DNA of 64,000 nucleotides from Myxococcales bacterium (GCA_016794465.1 JAEUKA010000034.1:1-64000); one strand, 5' to 3'. Numbered from the stretch's first letter, positions 31,692 through 41,872 are shown. The notes: generated from the sequence alone by a model not told the origin. Program-made: numbers and translations.

Positions 31692-34157
31692 ATGCGGGAC
31701 TTGGAGTTGCACGAGAAGACGGTGGTGGATCTGTCGTGGGCGCAGCTGCTCCACAAGCTGAGCGAGCGGTGTCATACGACGCGGGGGCAGGCGCTGGCGG
31801 TGGGGCTGGCTCTGCTGCCGACGATCGATGCGGCGCGGACCCGGCAGCGCGAGGTGAGCGAGGCGCGGGCGCTGCAAGATGCCGGCGAGCCCTTGCCTTT
31901 TGGCAGCATCAGCGACGTGCAGACGTTTGTCGAGCGCAGTCAGAAAGCGGGCGTGCTTGCTCCCGACGAGCTGACCGAGATTGGCCGCACGCTGTCGGCA
32001 GGGCTGAAGCTGCGGCGGCACATCCTGTCGCGGACGCAGCGGCTGCCCAGCCTCCGGGCCCATGCCGAGCCGCTGGCCGAGCTGCCCGAGGTCGCGGGCC
32101 CGATCGCGGACTCGTTTGATGATCATGGGGTGATGCGCGACTCGGCATCGCCGGCACTCAAGGGACTGCGGCAGCGCGTCCATGGACTGCTGCAAGATCT
32201 GTCGCGGCGGACCGATAGCCTGCTCGGCGAGTCGCACATCGAGCCGTACCTGCAAGACCGCTTCGTGACCCAGCGAGAAGAACGCTACGTGGTGCCGGTG
32301 CGGGCCGACGCGCGGACGCGGATTCGCGGCATCGTCCATGGGGTCAGCGCCTCGGGGGCCACGGTGTTCGTCGAGCCGGAAGAGATCATCGAGCTGAACA
32401 ACCGGCTGAAGCTGGCGCAGCTCGAGGTCGCCGAGGAAGAGCGTCGTATCCTCGCCGAGCTGTCGCGGCTGGTCGAGCAGTCGGCGCCGCAGATCCTGCG
32501 CAACCTCACGCTGCTGGCCTATCTGGACTTGATCGACGCAGCAGCCAAGCTGGCGACCGACCTGCGGGCAAGTCCGGTGGAGCTGACCGACGTGGCCGAG
32601 CCGAGCCCTGCGCCGTCCCGCATCGACCTGCGCAATGGTCGCCACCCGCTGATGCTGCTGTCGGGGGTGCAGGTGGTGCCCAATGACGTGGTGTTGCCGG
32701 TGGGCGGGGCGCTGGTGATCTCGGGGCCGAACGCCGGGGGCAAGACGGTGGCGCTGAAGCTGACGGGTCTATCGGTGCTGCTGGCGCGGGCGGGGCTGCA
32801 TGTGCCGGTGCAGGAGGGCTCGCAGCTGCCCTGGTTTGACCGGGTGCTGACCGATGTCGGTGACGACCAGAGCCTAGAGAAGAACCTGTCGACGTTCTCG
32901 GCGCATGTGCTGAACCTGTGTGAGTTCCTGCGGCTGGCGGACGCGCGGACGCTGATTCTGCTCGATGAGATCGCGGTGGGGACGGACCCCGAGCAAGGGG
33001 CGGCGCTGGCGCAAGCGGTGCTCGAGAGCCTGGTTGCGCGCGGGGCGACCGTGCTGCTCACCACCCACTACGACCGGCTCAAGGCGATGGCCGCTGACTC
33101 GCCCGCCTTTCACAACGCCAGCGTGGGGTTCGATCTTCAGGCGCTGCGTCCGACCTATAAGCTGCACCTGGGGATTCCCGGTCCGTCGTCGGCGCTCCCA
33201 GTGGCAGAGCGGCTGGGGCTGCCCCACAGCGTGATTGCGCGGGCGCAGGGACTGCTGCACAGCGGGCAGAGCAGCGTCGATCGGCTGATGCAGACCTTGG
33301 CCGATGAGCGGGAGCGGACGCAGACCATGCACGCCGATGCCGAGCGCCTGCGCCGGATTGCGCAGAGCGAGGCGGCGGAAGCACGGCGAGCCCACGATGA
33401 CGCCCGGGTCGAGCTACAGAAGGCGCGGCGCAAGGCCCACGACGAGGCGATCCAGAGCCTGCAAGCGGCCCGGCGTGAGCTGTCCGATATGAAGCAGGCC
33501 ATGCGAGCGGCACGACTGCGGACCGAAGACGGTCAGGCCCCTGCCGATCCCCAAGGGGAGCTGCATGCGACGCAGCGGCGACTGGATGAGCTGTCTGCGA
33601 CAGTGCGCAGCCTGACGCCGCAGAAGGCCGGGCCCCAAGGGCGCACTCCCAAGGAAGAGGAGCTGTCCCAGGGGATGCGGGTCTACGTCACGCGGCTCTC
33701 GGCCAGTGGCATTGTCTCGTCGGATGTGGCCAAGGGCAAAGTGGTGGTGCAGGTCGGCAGCCTGCGCTTGTCCGCCGAGGTCGCCGAGCTGCTGCTCATC
33801 GATGGCGGTCAGCCCGAGCAGCCGGCGGCGCGCTACACCCCTCGACCACCGCGACGACCGAACCTGCCGGTGGTGATGGCGGAGCCACCGCCGATTGTGC
33901 CGCCTCGGACGCCGGATGCGACGCTGGATCTGCGGGGTGAGCGGCTGCCGGTGGCGGTGGCGCGCAGCGAGAAGTTTGTCGATGATGCCCTGCGCGAGGC
34001 CCGTCCAGCAGTGTTCATCCTCCACGGCCACGGGACTGGGGTGCTGCGGACCGCCCTGCGTGAGCACTTTGCCGACTTCCCCGGGGTGCGGAAGCTCTAC
34101 CCAGCTGGGCCCGGCGATGGCGGCGACGGTGTGACCGTGCTGGAGCTGGATACCTAG
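31692..34157 (+). CDS. mutS2: MutS2 family ATPase with Smr domain
   Basis: An 821-aa protein. It has the MutS core and lever helices, then the ATPase with Walker A GPNAGGKTVALK (near residue 346) and Walker B LILLDEIAVGTDPEQGAAL. A long coiled coil (~540-640) and a KOW-like segment follow. A C-terminal Smr domain begins LDLRGERLPVAVA (near 745) and contains HGHGTGVLR. MutS2 proteins suppress recombination and, in Bacillus, also rescue collided ribosomes; the Smr domain is the nuclease. Length and domain order are normal. ftsA follows on the same strand after 118 bases. The 42-bp array lies immediately upstream. Confidence 0.96.
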   Translation: MRDLELHEKTVVDLSWAQLLHKLSERCHTTRGQALAVGLALLPTIDAARTRQREVSEARALQDAGEPLPFGSISDVQTFVERSQKAGVLAPDELTEIGRTLSAGLKLRRHILSRTQRLPSLRAHAEPLAELPEVAGPIADSFDDHGVMRDSASPALKGLRQRVHGLLQDLSRRTDSLLGESHIEPYLQDRFVTQREERYVVPVRADARTRIRGIVHGVSASGATVFVEPEEIIELNNRLKLAQLEVAEEERRILAELSRLVEQSAPQILRNLTLLAYLDLIDAAAKLATDLRASPVELTDVAEPSPAPSRIDLRNGRHPLMLLSGVQVVPNDVVLPVGGALVISGPNAGGKTVALKLTGLSVLLARAGLHVPVQEGSQLPWFDRVLTDVGDDQSLEKNLSTFSAHVLNLCEFLRLADARTLILLDEIAVGTDPEQGAALAQAVLESLVARGATVLLTTHYDRLKAMAADSPAFHNASVGFDLQALRPTYKLHLGIPGPSSALPVAERLGLPHSVIARAQGLLHSGQSSVDRLMQTLADERERTQTMHADAERLRRIAQSEAAEARRAHDDARVELQKARRKAHDEAIQSLQAARRELSDMKQAMRAARLRTEDGQAPADPQGELHATQRRLDELSATVRSLTPQKAGPQGRTPKEEELSQGMRVYVTRLSASGIVSSDVAKGKVVVQVGSLRLSAEVAELLLIDGGQPEQPAARYTPRPPRRPNLPVVMAEPPPIVPPRTPDATLDLRGERLPVAVARSEKFVDDALREARPAVFILHGHGTGVLRTALREHFADFPGVRKLYPAGPGDGGDGVTVLELDT

Positions 34158-34275
34158 ACCAAAAAATTCGCGCCCTTACGTCCGGTTGGGCAAGCTCTGT
34201 AGGTGCGGTCAGCGGCTGCGGATACCCCAGGGGTCCGCGAGTCGCGACGAGCGAGCAGCAGTTAGGCGATTATTC

Positions 34276-35496
34276 ATGGCGAAGCGTGAGGAAATCATCG
34301 TCGGACTCGACATCGGGACCACCAAGGTGGCGTGCCTGGTGGGCGAGATCACCGACGAAGGCATCGACATCATCGGGGTCGGAACCCAGCCCTGTTCGGG
34401 ACTCAAGAAGGGCGTGGTGGTGAACATTGACTCGACGGTGGCGGCGATTGCCAAGGCCGTCGAAGAAGCCGAGCACATGGCGGGCGTCGAGATCACCCAG
34501 GTCTACGCCGGCATCGCGGGCTCGCACATCAAGGCGTTTCACTCGGAAGGCGTGGTGGCGATTCGCGATCGCGAGGTCCGACCGGGCGACATCGAGCGCG
34601 TGATCGATGCGGCCAAGGCGGTCAGCATTCCGCAGGATCGCGAGATCCTCCACGTCGTGCCGCGCGAGTTCTCGATCGACCAGCAAGACGGCATCAAAGA
34701 GCCGCTGGGCATGGCGGGCGTGCGGCTGGAAGCGCGGGTCCACATCGTCACAGCGGCGAGCGCCTCGGCCCAGAACATCATCAAGTGCTGCACCCGCTGC
34801 GGTCTGGAAGTCCAGGATCTGGTGCTAGAGCCGTACGCGACCGCCGAGTCGGTGCTGCATAGCGACGAAAAAGAGCTGGGGGTGGCGCTGCTCGACATCG
34901 GTGGCGGCACCAGCGACTTGGTGGTGTTCTCGGAAGGCGCGCTGGTCCACACGATCGTGCTGCCGATTGGCGGGCATCAGCTGACCAACGACATCGCGGT
35001 CGGGCTGCGCACGCCGATGACCGAGGCCGAGCGGCTCAAGCACCGGCACGGCTGCGCAATGTCGAGCCTGATTGCTGAAGACGAGATGATCGAAGTGCCA
35101 TCGGTCGGCGGTCGGCCTCCCCGGGTCATGCCGCGCACGGTGCTGTCGGAGATCTTGCAGCCGCGTGTCGATGAGATCTTCTCGCTGGTCCGCGATGAGC
35201 TGGAGCGCTGTGGGCTCAGTGAGACGCTGGCGTCGGGCATGGTCGTGACCGGCGGGTCGACGATCCTCCAGGGTCTGCCGGAGCTGGCGGAGGAGATCCT
35301 CGGGATGCCGGTGCGTCGCGGCGTGCCGCAGGGTGTGGGCGGGCTGTCCGATGTGGTCAAGACGCCGATCTATGCCACTGCAGTGGGCCTGGTCCTGTAC
35401 GGAGCCCGCAAGCAAGACGGCCTGCTGCTGTCGCAAAACAGTGAACGCCGAGGCGTCTGGCGCCGCATGCGCTCTTGGTTCGCCGAGGTGTTCTAG
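34276..35496 (+). CDS. ftsA: Cell division protein FtsA
   Basis: A 406-aa actin-like ATPase that anchors FtsZ to the membrane and recruits divisome proteins. The phosphate loop is GLDIGTTKVACLVGE, the SHS2 (1C) region follows, phosphate 2 is LLDIGGGTSDLVVF and the adenosine motif is VVTGGSTILQGLPELAEEI. The C-terminus RRGVWRRMRSWFAEVF is the amphipathic membrane-binding helix. The ATG at 34276 starts exactly where the family does; a longer frame upstream is not used. It is unusual that ftsQ and ftsZ are not adjacent: the neighbours are mutS2 and a DUF6151-like gene. Confidence 0.95.
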   Translation: MAKREEIIVGLDIGTTKVACLVGEITDEGIDIIGVGTQPCSGLKKGVVVNIDSTVAAIAKAVEEAEHMAGVEITQVYAGIAGSHIKAFHSEGVVAIRDREVRPGDIERVIDAAKAVSIPQDREILHVVPREFSIDQQDGIKEPLGMAGVRLEARVHIVTAASASAQNIIKCCTRCGLEVQDLVLEPYATAESVLHSDEKELGVALLDIGGGTSDLVVFSEGALVHTIVLPIGGHQLTNDIAVGLRTPMTEAERLKHRHGCAMSSLIAEDEMIEVPSVGGRPPRVMPRTVLSEILQPRVDEIFSLVRDELERCGLSETLASGMVVTGGSTILQGLPELAEEILGMPVRRGVPQGVGGLSDVVKTPIYATAVGLVLYGARKQDGLLLSQNSERRGVWRRMRSWFAEVF

Positions 35497-35523
35497 CCCA
35501 GGCAGCTGGTCTGGCGCCGTGCG

Positions 35524-36144
35524 CTACCGGGCAGCGGGGCGGGGACCGCACAGGGGACGGAGCGACTCGCGCTCGGCAGGGGTCAGCGTGGTCACCGGAT
35601 ACTTCGGGGCTCCGGTCGCCCGATCGAAGAACGGGTGTGGCCAGGCCTTGCCGCCGAGTCGCCAGCCCAGCATCAGCCGAATCACCCGTAGCATCAGTCG
35701 CAGGTTCAGCTTGTCCGAGCCAGCAGGCGCGCTGCCGATCGCGTACTGGCCGTAAATCCTGCCAATCGGCTTGCCAAAGCTGTCGTCGGCGGTGGCCCCC
35801 TGGAAGCCCTGCGCGACAATCCCGATGAAAGGAAGCGCCGGGCTGACCATGTTGCCGAGCGGCGTCTGGCAGCAGCTGGTGTAAAAGCGGTACGGGCCTT
35901 TGGGCGACAGGCGCAGCCCGACAATCCGCTCCGCCCCACGCTGGAAGCTGAGCGAGCTGGGGGCGACCTGGACAACATCGGAGCCGCCGTGCTCGTCCAG
36001 CAGGTCGGCACGCCCCAGGTGATGGACAAAGGCCTGGCAGTCGTCGCAGTAACAGATGACGCGGTTGACCGACTGGGGGGCAGGGTCCTTCACACGTCCT
36101 GCGACCTCCCCACAGCGGCAGCGAAGCTCGGCATCGTGGCTCAT
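35524..36144 (-). CDS. DUF6151 / GFA-like zinc protein
   Basis: A 206-aa soluble protein. Cys pairs CRCG and CYCDDC in the first 40 residues and SCCQTPLG near residue 95 form a zinc-site pattern like that of the CENP-V/GFA fold, here in the DUF6151 version. No catalytic role is established for this group. It converges with ftsA (27 bases between stops) and lies downstream of the RND pump on the same strand as that operon, although it is transcribed away from the pump's promoter and probably has its own. Confidence 0.75.
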   Translation of the reverse strand: MSHDAELRCRCGEVAGRVKDPAPQSVNRVICYCDDCQAFVHHLGRADLLDEHGGSDVVQVAPSSLSFQRGAERIVGLRLSPKGPYRFYTSCCQTPLGNMVSPALPFIGIVAQGFQGATADDSFGKPIGRIYGQYAIGSAPAGSDKLNLRLMLRVIRLMLGWRLGGKAWPHPFFDRATGAPKYPVTTLTPAERESLRPLCGPRPAAR

Positions 36145-36189
36145 GGGGGTACAGTAACCGAGATACCTTTGGGCCTTCCAACCAAGCCT

Positions 36190-39100
36190 TCAAGCTTCCT
36201 CGGGATACCTTTGGGCCTCTTTCGGAAGCTCGGACACACGGCGGGGCGCCAAGAGCGGGTACAGGGTCGGCAGGATGATCAGGGTCAGCAGCGTCGAGGT
36301 GACCAGGCCACCGACCACGACCGTCGCCAGAGGCCGCTGGACCTCGGCCCCAATGCCTTGCGCCAGCATCATCGGCACAAAGCCCAGCGCCGCCACCAGC
36401 GCCGTCATCAGCACTGGCCGCAAGCGCAGCAGCGCCGCCTCCTTGGCCGCATGCTCGGGCGAGTGACCCTGCCGCAGCAGCTCGAGCAGAGTCGACATCA
36501 GCACCACCCCGTTTAAGACCGCGATTCCCGACAGCGCGATAAACCCAATCGCCGCCGAGATCGACACCGGCATGCCCCGCAGCGCCAGCGCCACCATCCC
36601 ACCGACACACGCAAAGGGAACGTGAGCAAACAGCAGCACCGCCGGACGCAGCCGCCGAAACAGCAGTCCCAGCAGCGCCAAGATCACCACCAGCGTAAGC
36701 GGAATCACAATCACCAGCCGGTCTTTGGCAGCGGCGAGCGTCTCGTACTGACCTCCCCACTCGATGCGATAGCCGGGCGGCAGCTTGACCTGGGCCTGGA
36801 CCCGCTTCTGCGCCTGCGCGACCAGCGACCCGAGATCCCGCCCCCGCACGTTGAAGCCGACCAGCAGGCGCCGCTCGCCGTTGTGACGCAGCACCATGCT
36901 GGGCGCCAGCTTCTGGCGAACCTCGGCGACGCGCGACAGGGGGGCGAGGCCACCGCTGGGCAGCGGCAGCGGCACACCGGGCAGGGCAAACGCAGTCGGC
37001 GGCTCGCTGAGCAGGCGCAGCATCACCGGAATCCGCAGCGGGCCATCAAACGTGGTTCCAACCTGGAGCCCGGTCCGCAGCGCCTGCACCGACTCCAGCA
37101 CCTCGCCGACCGACAGCCCGGCCTGCGCGGCATCAATGGGCCGGGGCAGGACCTCGCTGACTGCGACCTTGGGCGGCGCCAGGATCTTCACGTCTTCGGC
37201 ACCGGGCTCCTGCTGGCACTGCCGCTCGACCGCCTCGCCAAGCCGCCGCAGCTCATCGAGATCGGGCCCAAAGATGCTGATCACGACATCACTGACCGCC
37301 CCAGCGAGGATCTCGTTGAAGCGCATCTGGATCGGCTGGGTAAACGAGGGCTCACCACCGGGCGCTCGCCGGGCCAGCGTCGACTCGATCTGGGCAATCA
37401 GCGCCTCTTTCGACAGGCCCTTTCGCCACTGCTTGCGCGGCAGCAGGGCCACAAACACGTCGGCTTGCTCCAGCCCCATGATGTCGGTGGCCACCGCCGG
37501 ACTGCCGATGCGCGACACCACCTGCGTTACCTCCGGCACCTCTTGCAGCAGACACCGCTCGAGCTGTCCGGCCTGCTCGATCGCCTGCGGCAGCGAGATA
37601 TCCGGGTGGCGAGTGGTCTGAATCACCAGATCCCCTTCATCCAGCTGCGGCACAAACTCGCTGCCGGCGCGCAGAAACAGGCCCAGACCCACCGCCAGCA
37701 GCCCCACCGCCACCCCACCGACCCACTTGGGCCACCGCGTCAACAGGCCCAGCAGCGGCCGATAGCCCCGCAGCATGATGCGAAACAGCCACGGCGGCTG
37801 GGCCTGCACCGCCAAGATGTCGGCTCGCCGAATCAGGTAGCTGGCACTGGCGGGGATGAAGGTCAGGGCGAGCAGCAGCGAGGTAAACAGGGCAAACACC
37901 ACCGTCGCCGCCATGGGCCGGAACATCTTGCCCTCGACCCCGCCCAGCGTCAGGACTGGCACGTAGACCAGCAAGATGATCATCACCGAGAACAGCACCG
38001 GCTGCGCCACCTCGGCACAGGCCTTGCCGACTGCGTGCTGCCAGCCCTTCTCGTCGTGCTCGATAGAGGCATCGAGGCGATGAAACAGGTGCTCGCACAT
38101 CACCACCGAGCCATCGACCAGCAGCCCAAAGTCGAGCGCGCCCAGGCTCATCAGGTTGCCGGGAATGCCCAGCGCCACCATCCCGACCGCCGCCCCCAGC
38201 ATCGACAGCGGAATCGCGAGCGCGGTCAGCAGCGCCGCCCTCAGGTTGCCCAGCAGCAGCAGCAGCACCAGCAGCACCAGGGTCGCCCCTTCCAGCAGGT
38301 TCTTGCCGACTGTGCGCAGCGTCCCGAGCACCAGCTGACTGCGGTCATAGATCGGCTCGATCTGGACATCGGGGGGCAGAGCGGCGCGGATCTCCCCCAG
38401 GCGATGCTGTAGGCCCCGCATCACGTCGAGCGCATTTTCCCCTCGCAGCATCTGCGCCATCAGATAGACCGTCTCGCCCTGGCCATTGCGGGTCGCTGCC
38501 CCGAGTCGCGGCTGCGCACCCTCACGAACCTCGGCGACCTCGCTGACCCGCAGCGGTCGCACCACCTCGCCCGGCTCGACACCGACCAGCAGCCCGCCCA
38601 GCTCGCTCGGGTTCTGGGGAAAGAACGTCGCCCGCAGCAGCGACTGCCCTGCCCCGGCGGGTAGCGCAGTCCCGGCGACACTGCCAATGCTGCTGGTCAG
38701 GGCTTCTTTGACCTTCTGCAGCGTCAGCTTGCGAGCCGCCAGGCGCAGCGGATCGACCCGCACGTCAAAGGTCCGCTCCTGACCGCCCCAGCTGTTGACC
38801 TCGACCACACCGGGGACCAGCCGCAGCCGGGGCGCGATCTGGAGCAGCGACAGCTCGAGCAGCTCGCGAGGGGTGCGCGTCGGCGAAGTAACCGAAACGT
38901 GAAAGATCTCCCCGAGTCCGCCGGTAATCGGTCCCAGCTGGGGCCGCTCAGCCTGGGTCGGCAGATCAACGCCGGCGAGTCGCTCGCTGACCACCTGGCG
39001 GGCCTGTAGCACTGGCAGGCTGTCCTCGAACACCGCTGTGACCGACGAGATGCCAAAGCGCGAGATGCTGCGCTGCTCGACAAGGCCCGGCAGCCCGCCA

Positions 39101-39351
39101 ATCGCTGTCTCCAGGGGCCGGGTCAGCAGGCGCTCGACCTCTTCGGGAGACAAGCCGGGCGCGCGGGTCAAGATCAGCACTTGGTTGTTGGTGATGTCGG
39201 GCATGGCGTCGAACTTGAGGCCCTGCCCAATCACCGCGCACAGCACGATGGCCCCGAGGTACAGCGCCAAGACCACCTTGCGATGCTGGACCGAGCCGCT
39301 CGCCAGCCGCGCCACCCACGAGCCAGCCGACGAAGGCTCTCCCGCGCTCAT
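36190..39351 (-). CDS. Heavy-metal efflux RND pump (CzcA/CusA family)
   Basis: A 1053-aa inner membrane proton-driven transporter with 12 helices and two large periplasmic loops. The HME-RND signature in helix 4 is GALDFGLLVDGSVVMCEH, with the two Asp of proton relay. The N-terminus has TNNQVLILTRAPGLSPEEVERLLTRPLE, typical of CzcA/CusA, and the C-terminus ends in the last helix LTLIILPTLYPLL. It exports metal ions such as Cu, Ag, Co, Zn or Ni across the envelope; which one cannot be told from sequence. It is the last gene of the three-gene efflux operon, its start overlapping the adaptor stop by 4 bases. Confidence 0.95.
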   Translation of the reverse strand: MSAGEPSSAGSWVARLASGSVQHRKVVLALYLGAIVLCAVIGQGLKFDAMPDITNNQVLILTRAPGLSPEEVERLLTRPLETAIGGLPGLVEQRSISRFGISSVTAVFEDSLPVLQARQVVSERLAGVDLPTQAERPQLGPITGGLGEIFHVSVTSPTRTPRELLELSLLQIAPRLRLVPGVVEVNSWGGQERTFDVRVDPLRLAARKLTLQKVKEALTSSIGSVAGTALPAGAGQSLLRATFFPQNPSELGGLLVGVEPGEVVRPLRVSEVAEVREGAQPRLGAATRNGQGETVYLMAQMLRGENALDVMRGLQHRLGEIRAALPPDVQIEPIYDRSQLVLGTLRTVGKNLLEGATLVLLVLLLLLGNLRAALLTALAIPLSMLGAAVGMVALGIPGNLMSLGALDFGLLVDGSVVMCEHLFHRLDASIEHDEKGWQHAVGKACAEVAQPVLFSVMIILLVYVPVLTLGGVEGKMFRPMAATVVFALFTSLLLALTFIPASASYLIRRADILAVQAQPPWLFRIMLRGYRPLLGLLTRWPKWVGGVAVGLLAVGLGLFLRAGSEFVPQLDEGDLVIQTTRHPDISLPQAIEQAGQLERCLLQEVPEVTQVVSRIGSPAVATDIMGLEQADVFVALLPRKQWRKGLSKEALIAQIESTLARRAPGGEPSFTQPIQMRFNEILAGAVSDVVISIFGPDLDELRRLGEAVERQCQQEPGAEDVKILAPPKVAVSEVLPRPIDAAQAGLSVGEVLESVQALRTGLQVGTTFDGPLRIPVMLRLLSEPPTAFALPGVPLPLPSGGLAPLSRVAEVRQKLAPSMVLRHNGERRLLVGFNVRGRDLGSLVAQAQKRVQAQVKLPPGYRIEWGGQYETLAAAKDRLVIVIPLTLVVILALLGLLFRRLRPAVLLFAHVPFACVGGMVALALRGMPVSISAAIGFIALSGIAVLNGVVLMSTLLELLRQGHSPEHAAKEAALLRLRPVLMTALVAALGFVPMMLAQGIGAEVQRPLATVVVGGLVTSTLLTLIILPTLYPLLAPRRVSELPKEAQRYPEEA

Positions 39352-40514
39352 GGCTCGCCCCCTGGACCCGTCCGATACAAGCTGGCATCGGCAGCGACTC
39401 GGTCACCGGGCTTGAGGGCTGACGACTGGACCAGCGCATCTATCGACGAGCTCCACAGGACCTTGACGGCCAGCGGCTGCGGTCGCGCGTGCTCGTCTTG
39501 ACGCAGCAGCTCAACCCCCGACTCTGTCATGCGCAGCGAGCGGGCAGGCACCACCCATGTTCCGGCTGCGCCCACCTGCGTGGCATCGGCATAGACCGCG
39601 ACTCGACCGACCAGCCCAGCCGACAGCTCGGGCACTTGGTACGCGCCGGCATCGGCAGGACGCGGCGCGGCAGTCGGCGGAGGCACAAGCTCTAGCCAGG
39701 TCAGCCGGGTGCCATCCCGACCATCGACTTGGGGCGAGCGCGAAAGCAGCCGCAGTGGATGGCGCTGACCGGACGGAAGCAGCAGCTCGAAGCGGGCCGC
39801 TGGCGGAAGGCTCGCAGCCAGCCGGGACTCCAGGCGCTGACCGGACTCGCCCACGATCCGCAGCAGCGAAGACCCGGGCTGGACGACCTGCCCCAGGTGC
39901 GCAGCCACGCTGACCACCACACCCGCGATCGGACTGCGCAGGGTCATCCGGCCACCTGTCGCCGCCAGTGAGGACGCCTCGCCCGGGGTCAGCCCAGCCG
40001 ACTGGAGCACCGCCAGCGCTTCGAGCTGACTGGCCTTGGTCTCGGCCAGGCGCGCGTCGACCTCTAGCTGCTCGGACAGCCGCGACAGCCCTTCGCCTTT
40101 GAGCACCAGCAGCTGTTCCCGTCGCTGGGTATAGGCATGCAGCCGCAGCCCGGCGCCCAGATAGCTGCCCGCCGCCCGCAGCACCTCGGGGAGCAGGACC
40201 GCGCACACCGGCATCCCGGCGGTCACACGCTGACCAGGCTGGACCAGCACCTGCACCACCTGCGCGGCAAAGGCGGACATCACCTCGGCCTCCGAGCCCG
40301 GAGACGGCAGGACCTGCGCTGGACCCTCAAACAGCGGCGCGGCCCCACTTGGACGCAGCGGCACCCATGGCGTCGGCACACTAGTCAGCGGACTCGGCTG
40401 CTCTGCCCCCGTGGCCAGCGCTGGCGGCTCCGGTGAAGCAGGCTCGCCCTTCTGACAAGCCCACAAAAACCCGAGCATCCCCAGCCACCCCAGCCATTCC
40501 ACACACTTTTTCAT
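39348..40514 (-). CDS. RND efflux periplasmic adaptor lipoprotein
   Basis: A 388-aa protein. Its signal MKKCVEWLGWLGMLGFLWAC ends in a lipobox, so it is lipid-anchored. The barrel-sandwich hybrid halves are VMSAFAAQVVQVLVQPGQRVTAG and LRSPIAGVVVSVAAHLGQVVQPGSSLLRI, separated by a helical hairpin; a beta-barrel and membrane-proximal domain follow. It links the pump to the outer membrane channel. It overlaps both neighbours by 4 bases, so all three are translationally coupled. The long Pro/Ala-rich linker after the lipobox is unremarkable. No His- or Met-rich metal-binding tail is visible. Confidence 0.9.
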   Translation of the reverse strand: MKKCVEWLGWLGMLGFLWACQKGEPASPEPPALATGAEQPSPLTSVPTPWVPLRPSGAAPLFEGPAQVLPSPGSEAEVMSAFAAQVVQVLVQPGQRVTAGMPVCAVLLPEVLRAAGSYLGAGLRLHAYTQRREQLLVLKGEGLSRLSEQLEVDARLAETKASQLEALAVLQSAGLTPGEASSLAATGGRMTLRSPIAGVVVSVAAHLGQVVQPGSSLLRIVGESGQRLESRLAASLPPAARFELLLPSGQRHPLRLLSRSPQVDGRDGTRLTWLELVPPPTAAPRPADAGAYQVPELSAGLVGRVAVYADATQVGAAGTWVVPARSLRMTESGVELLRQDEHARPQPLAVKVLWSSSIDALVQSSALKPGDRVAADASLYRTGPGGEP

Positions 40515-41809
40515 CGCACGCTCCCTGGGCTTGTTTTTTCGGTGCTGCGGCTGGTGGTCGGAGCCTGCGGAGTCAGCTGGAGCAGCAGCCGCGAGATCAC
40601 AAACCGACTGTGCACATGGTCGGCCTGGGCCCGCCCGAGTCGTCCGCGCAGCGCAAACACCGCCCGCCGAGACAGCAGCACCTCCATCACCGTCGCTTCA
40701 CCGGCTGTGAGCAGCCGCTCTCGCAGGCGCAAGGTCTGTTCGGTCGCCGGCAGGGCCGACTCACGCAGCTTGCGCTCGATCTCTTCGGTATGGCCGACCT
40801 CGTGGAAGGCCAGCGACATCGCGGCCTGCGCCTCGACCGCCGCTTCCGCCACTGCGCCCCGCCGCCGCTCGATCATCGCCAGCGCATCGGCCCGCTCACG
40901 CTCGCCGCGATCGAAAAACGGCAGCTGCAGACCGAGCGTTCCCATCAGCGAGTACGGCACCGCAGGCTCGCGGACAAACTGCGCCCCCAGCGTCAGCGTC
41001 CCCCGGCGCTGTGACCGCAGCTCTTCACTGCGTGCCAGCTCCGAGCTGACCCCGGCCTGCTGCGCGCGCACCAGCGGCAGCTGCGCCGCCCCCGCCAGCA
41101 GCTCACTGCGCAGCGCATCGGACAGCTCGGGCAAGGTGATCTGCGGCAGGCCCCCCGCCGGACGCAGCGGCACCGCACCCTGGCGCCCCAGGCTCTTGGC
41201 CAGCTCGATCCCTTGCTCGAACGCGTCGCCTTCCAGCGTCAAAAGCTGTAGCTCTGCCTCGGCCTGATAGCTCTCAGCTTCACTCTGATCGGCGACCGTC
41301 ATCGCCCCGGCCCGGACCGCTCGCACCGTTCGCTCGGTCAGCTTCTGTGCCAGCTCCACCTCATGCTCAGCAGCGTGCAGCACCTGCACTGTCCCCCACA
41401 GCTTCAGCCACGCCCGCCCCGCCCGCAGCTCTGCCGCCAGCTTGACGGTCTGAAGCTCGGTCTTTAGCTCGGCTTCCTCGGCGACCGCCGCTCGCTTGCG
41501 GGCCTGCGAATAGGCGCCCAGGCTGATGCCCTGCTGCGCCAGAAGCTGCGCCTCGACCCCACCGAAGTCCAGCTCGCGCCGATAGCCCAGCTGAAGGTTC
41601 AGCTGCGGGTTGCTGGTCAGCGTCGAGATCTGCCGGTCCATCGCCTGCTTCGCCACGAGCGCCGCCTCGGTCGACTGAACCTGCGGAGTCCGTCCCGCCT
41701 GCACGAGCGCCTCGGAAAATCGGATCTCCTCCCGAGACGGCTCACCCGCCACAGCCTGCCCCGCAAGAGCAACCCCAAGTGGCACAAGCCACGCCACACC
41801 ATACCGCAT
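40511..41809 (-). CDS. Outer membrane efflux protein (TolC/CusC family)
   Basis: A protein of 432 residues from the ATG at 41807-41809, which opens a signal peptide (MRYGVAWLVPLGVALAGQAVAG). A GTG 14 codons upstream is the alternative. The mature part is long alpha-helical coiled coil with two repeats and short beta-barrel segments (SNPQLNLQLGYRREL..., GTLTLGAQFVREPAVPYSLMGTLGLQLPFFDRG). The latter is the GLQLPFFDRG motif typical of metal-efflux OMFs. It is the first gene of the operon OMF - adaptor - RND pump. No metal-responsive regulator gene is adjacent. Confidence 0.9.
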   Translation of the reverse strand: MRYGVAWLVPLGVALAGQAVAGEPSREEIRFSEALVQAGRTPQVQSTEAALVAKQAMDRQISTLTSNPQLNLQLGYRRELDFGGVEAQLLAQQGISLGAYSQARKRAAVAEEAELKTELQTVKLAAELRAGRAWLKLWGTVQVLHAAEHEVELAQKLTERTVRAVRAGAMTVADQSEAESYQAEAELQLLTLEGDAFEQGIELAKSLGRQGAVPLRPAGGLPQITLPELSDALRSELLAGAAQLPLVRAQQAGVSSELARSEELRSQRRGTLTLGAQFVREPAVPYSLMGTLGLQLPFFDRGERERADALAMIERRRGAVAEAAVEAQAAMSLAFHEVGHTEEIERKLRESALPATEQTLRLRERLLTAGEATVMEVLLSRRAVFALRGRLGRAQADHVHSRFVISRLLLQLTPQAPTTSRSTEKTSPGSVR

Positions 41810-41872
41810 GGTGGCTGGCTTACCACGCTCGGGCGTCGGCCTCAAATCCACGGACCATTTGATACCGACCGG

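Noticed and set aside
31626..32645. Minus-strand 339-codon frame opposite mutS2
   Set aside because: The composition is Arg/Gln/His-rich with no motif, and it lies fully over conserved MutS2 sequence.
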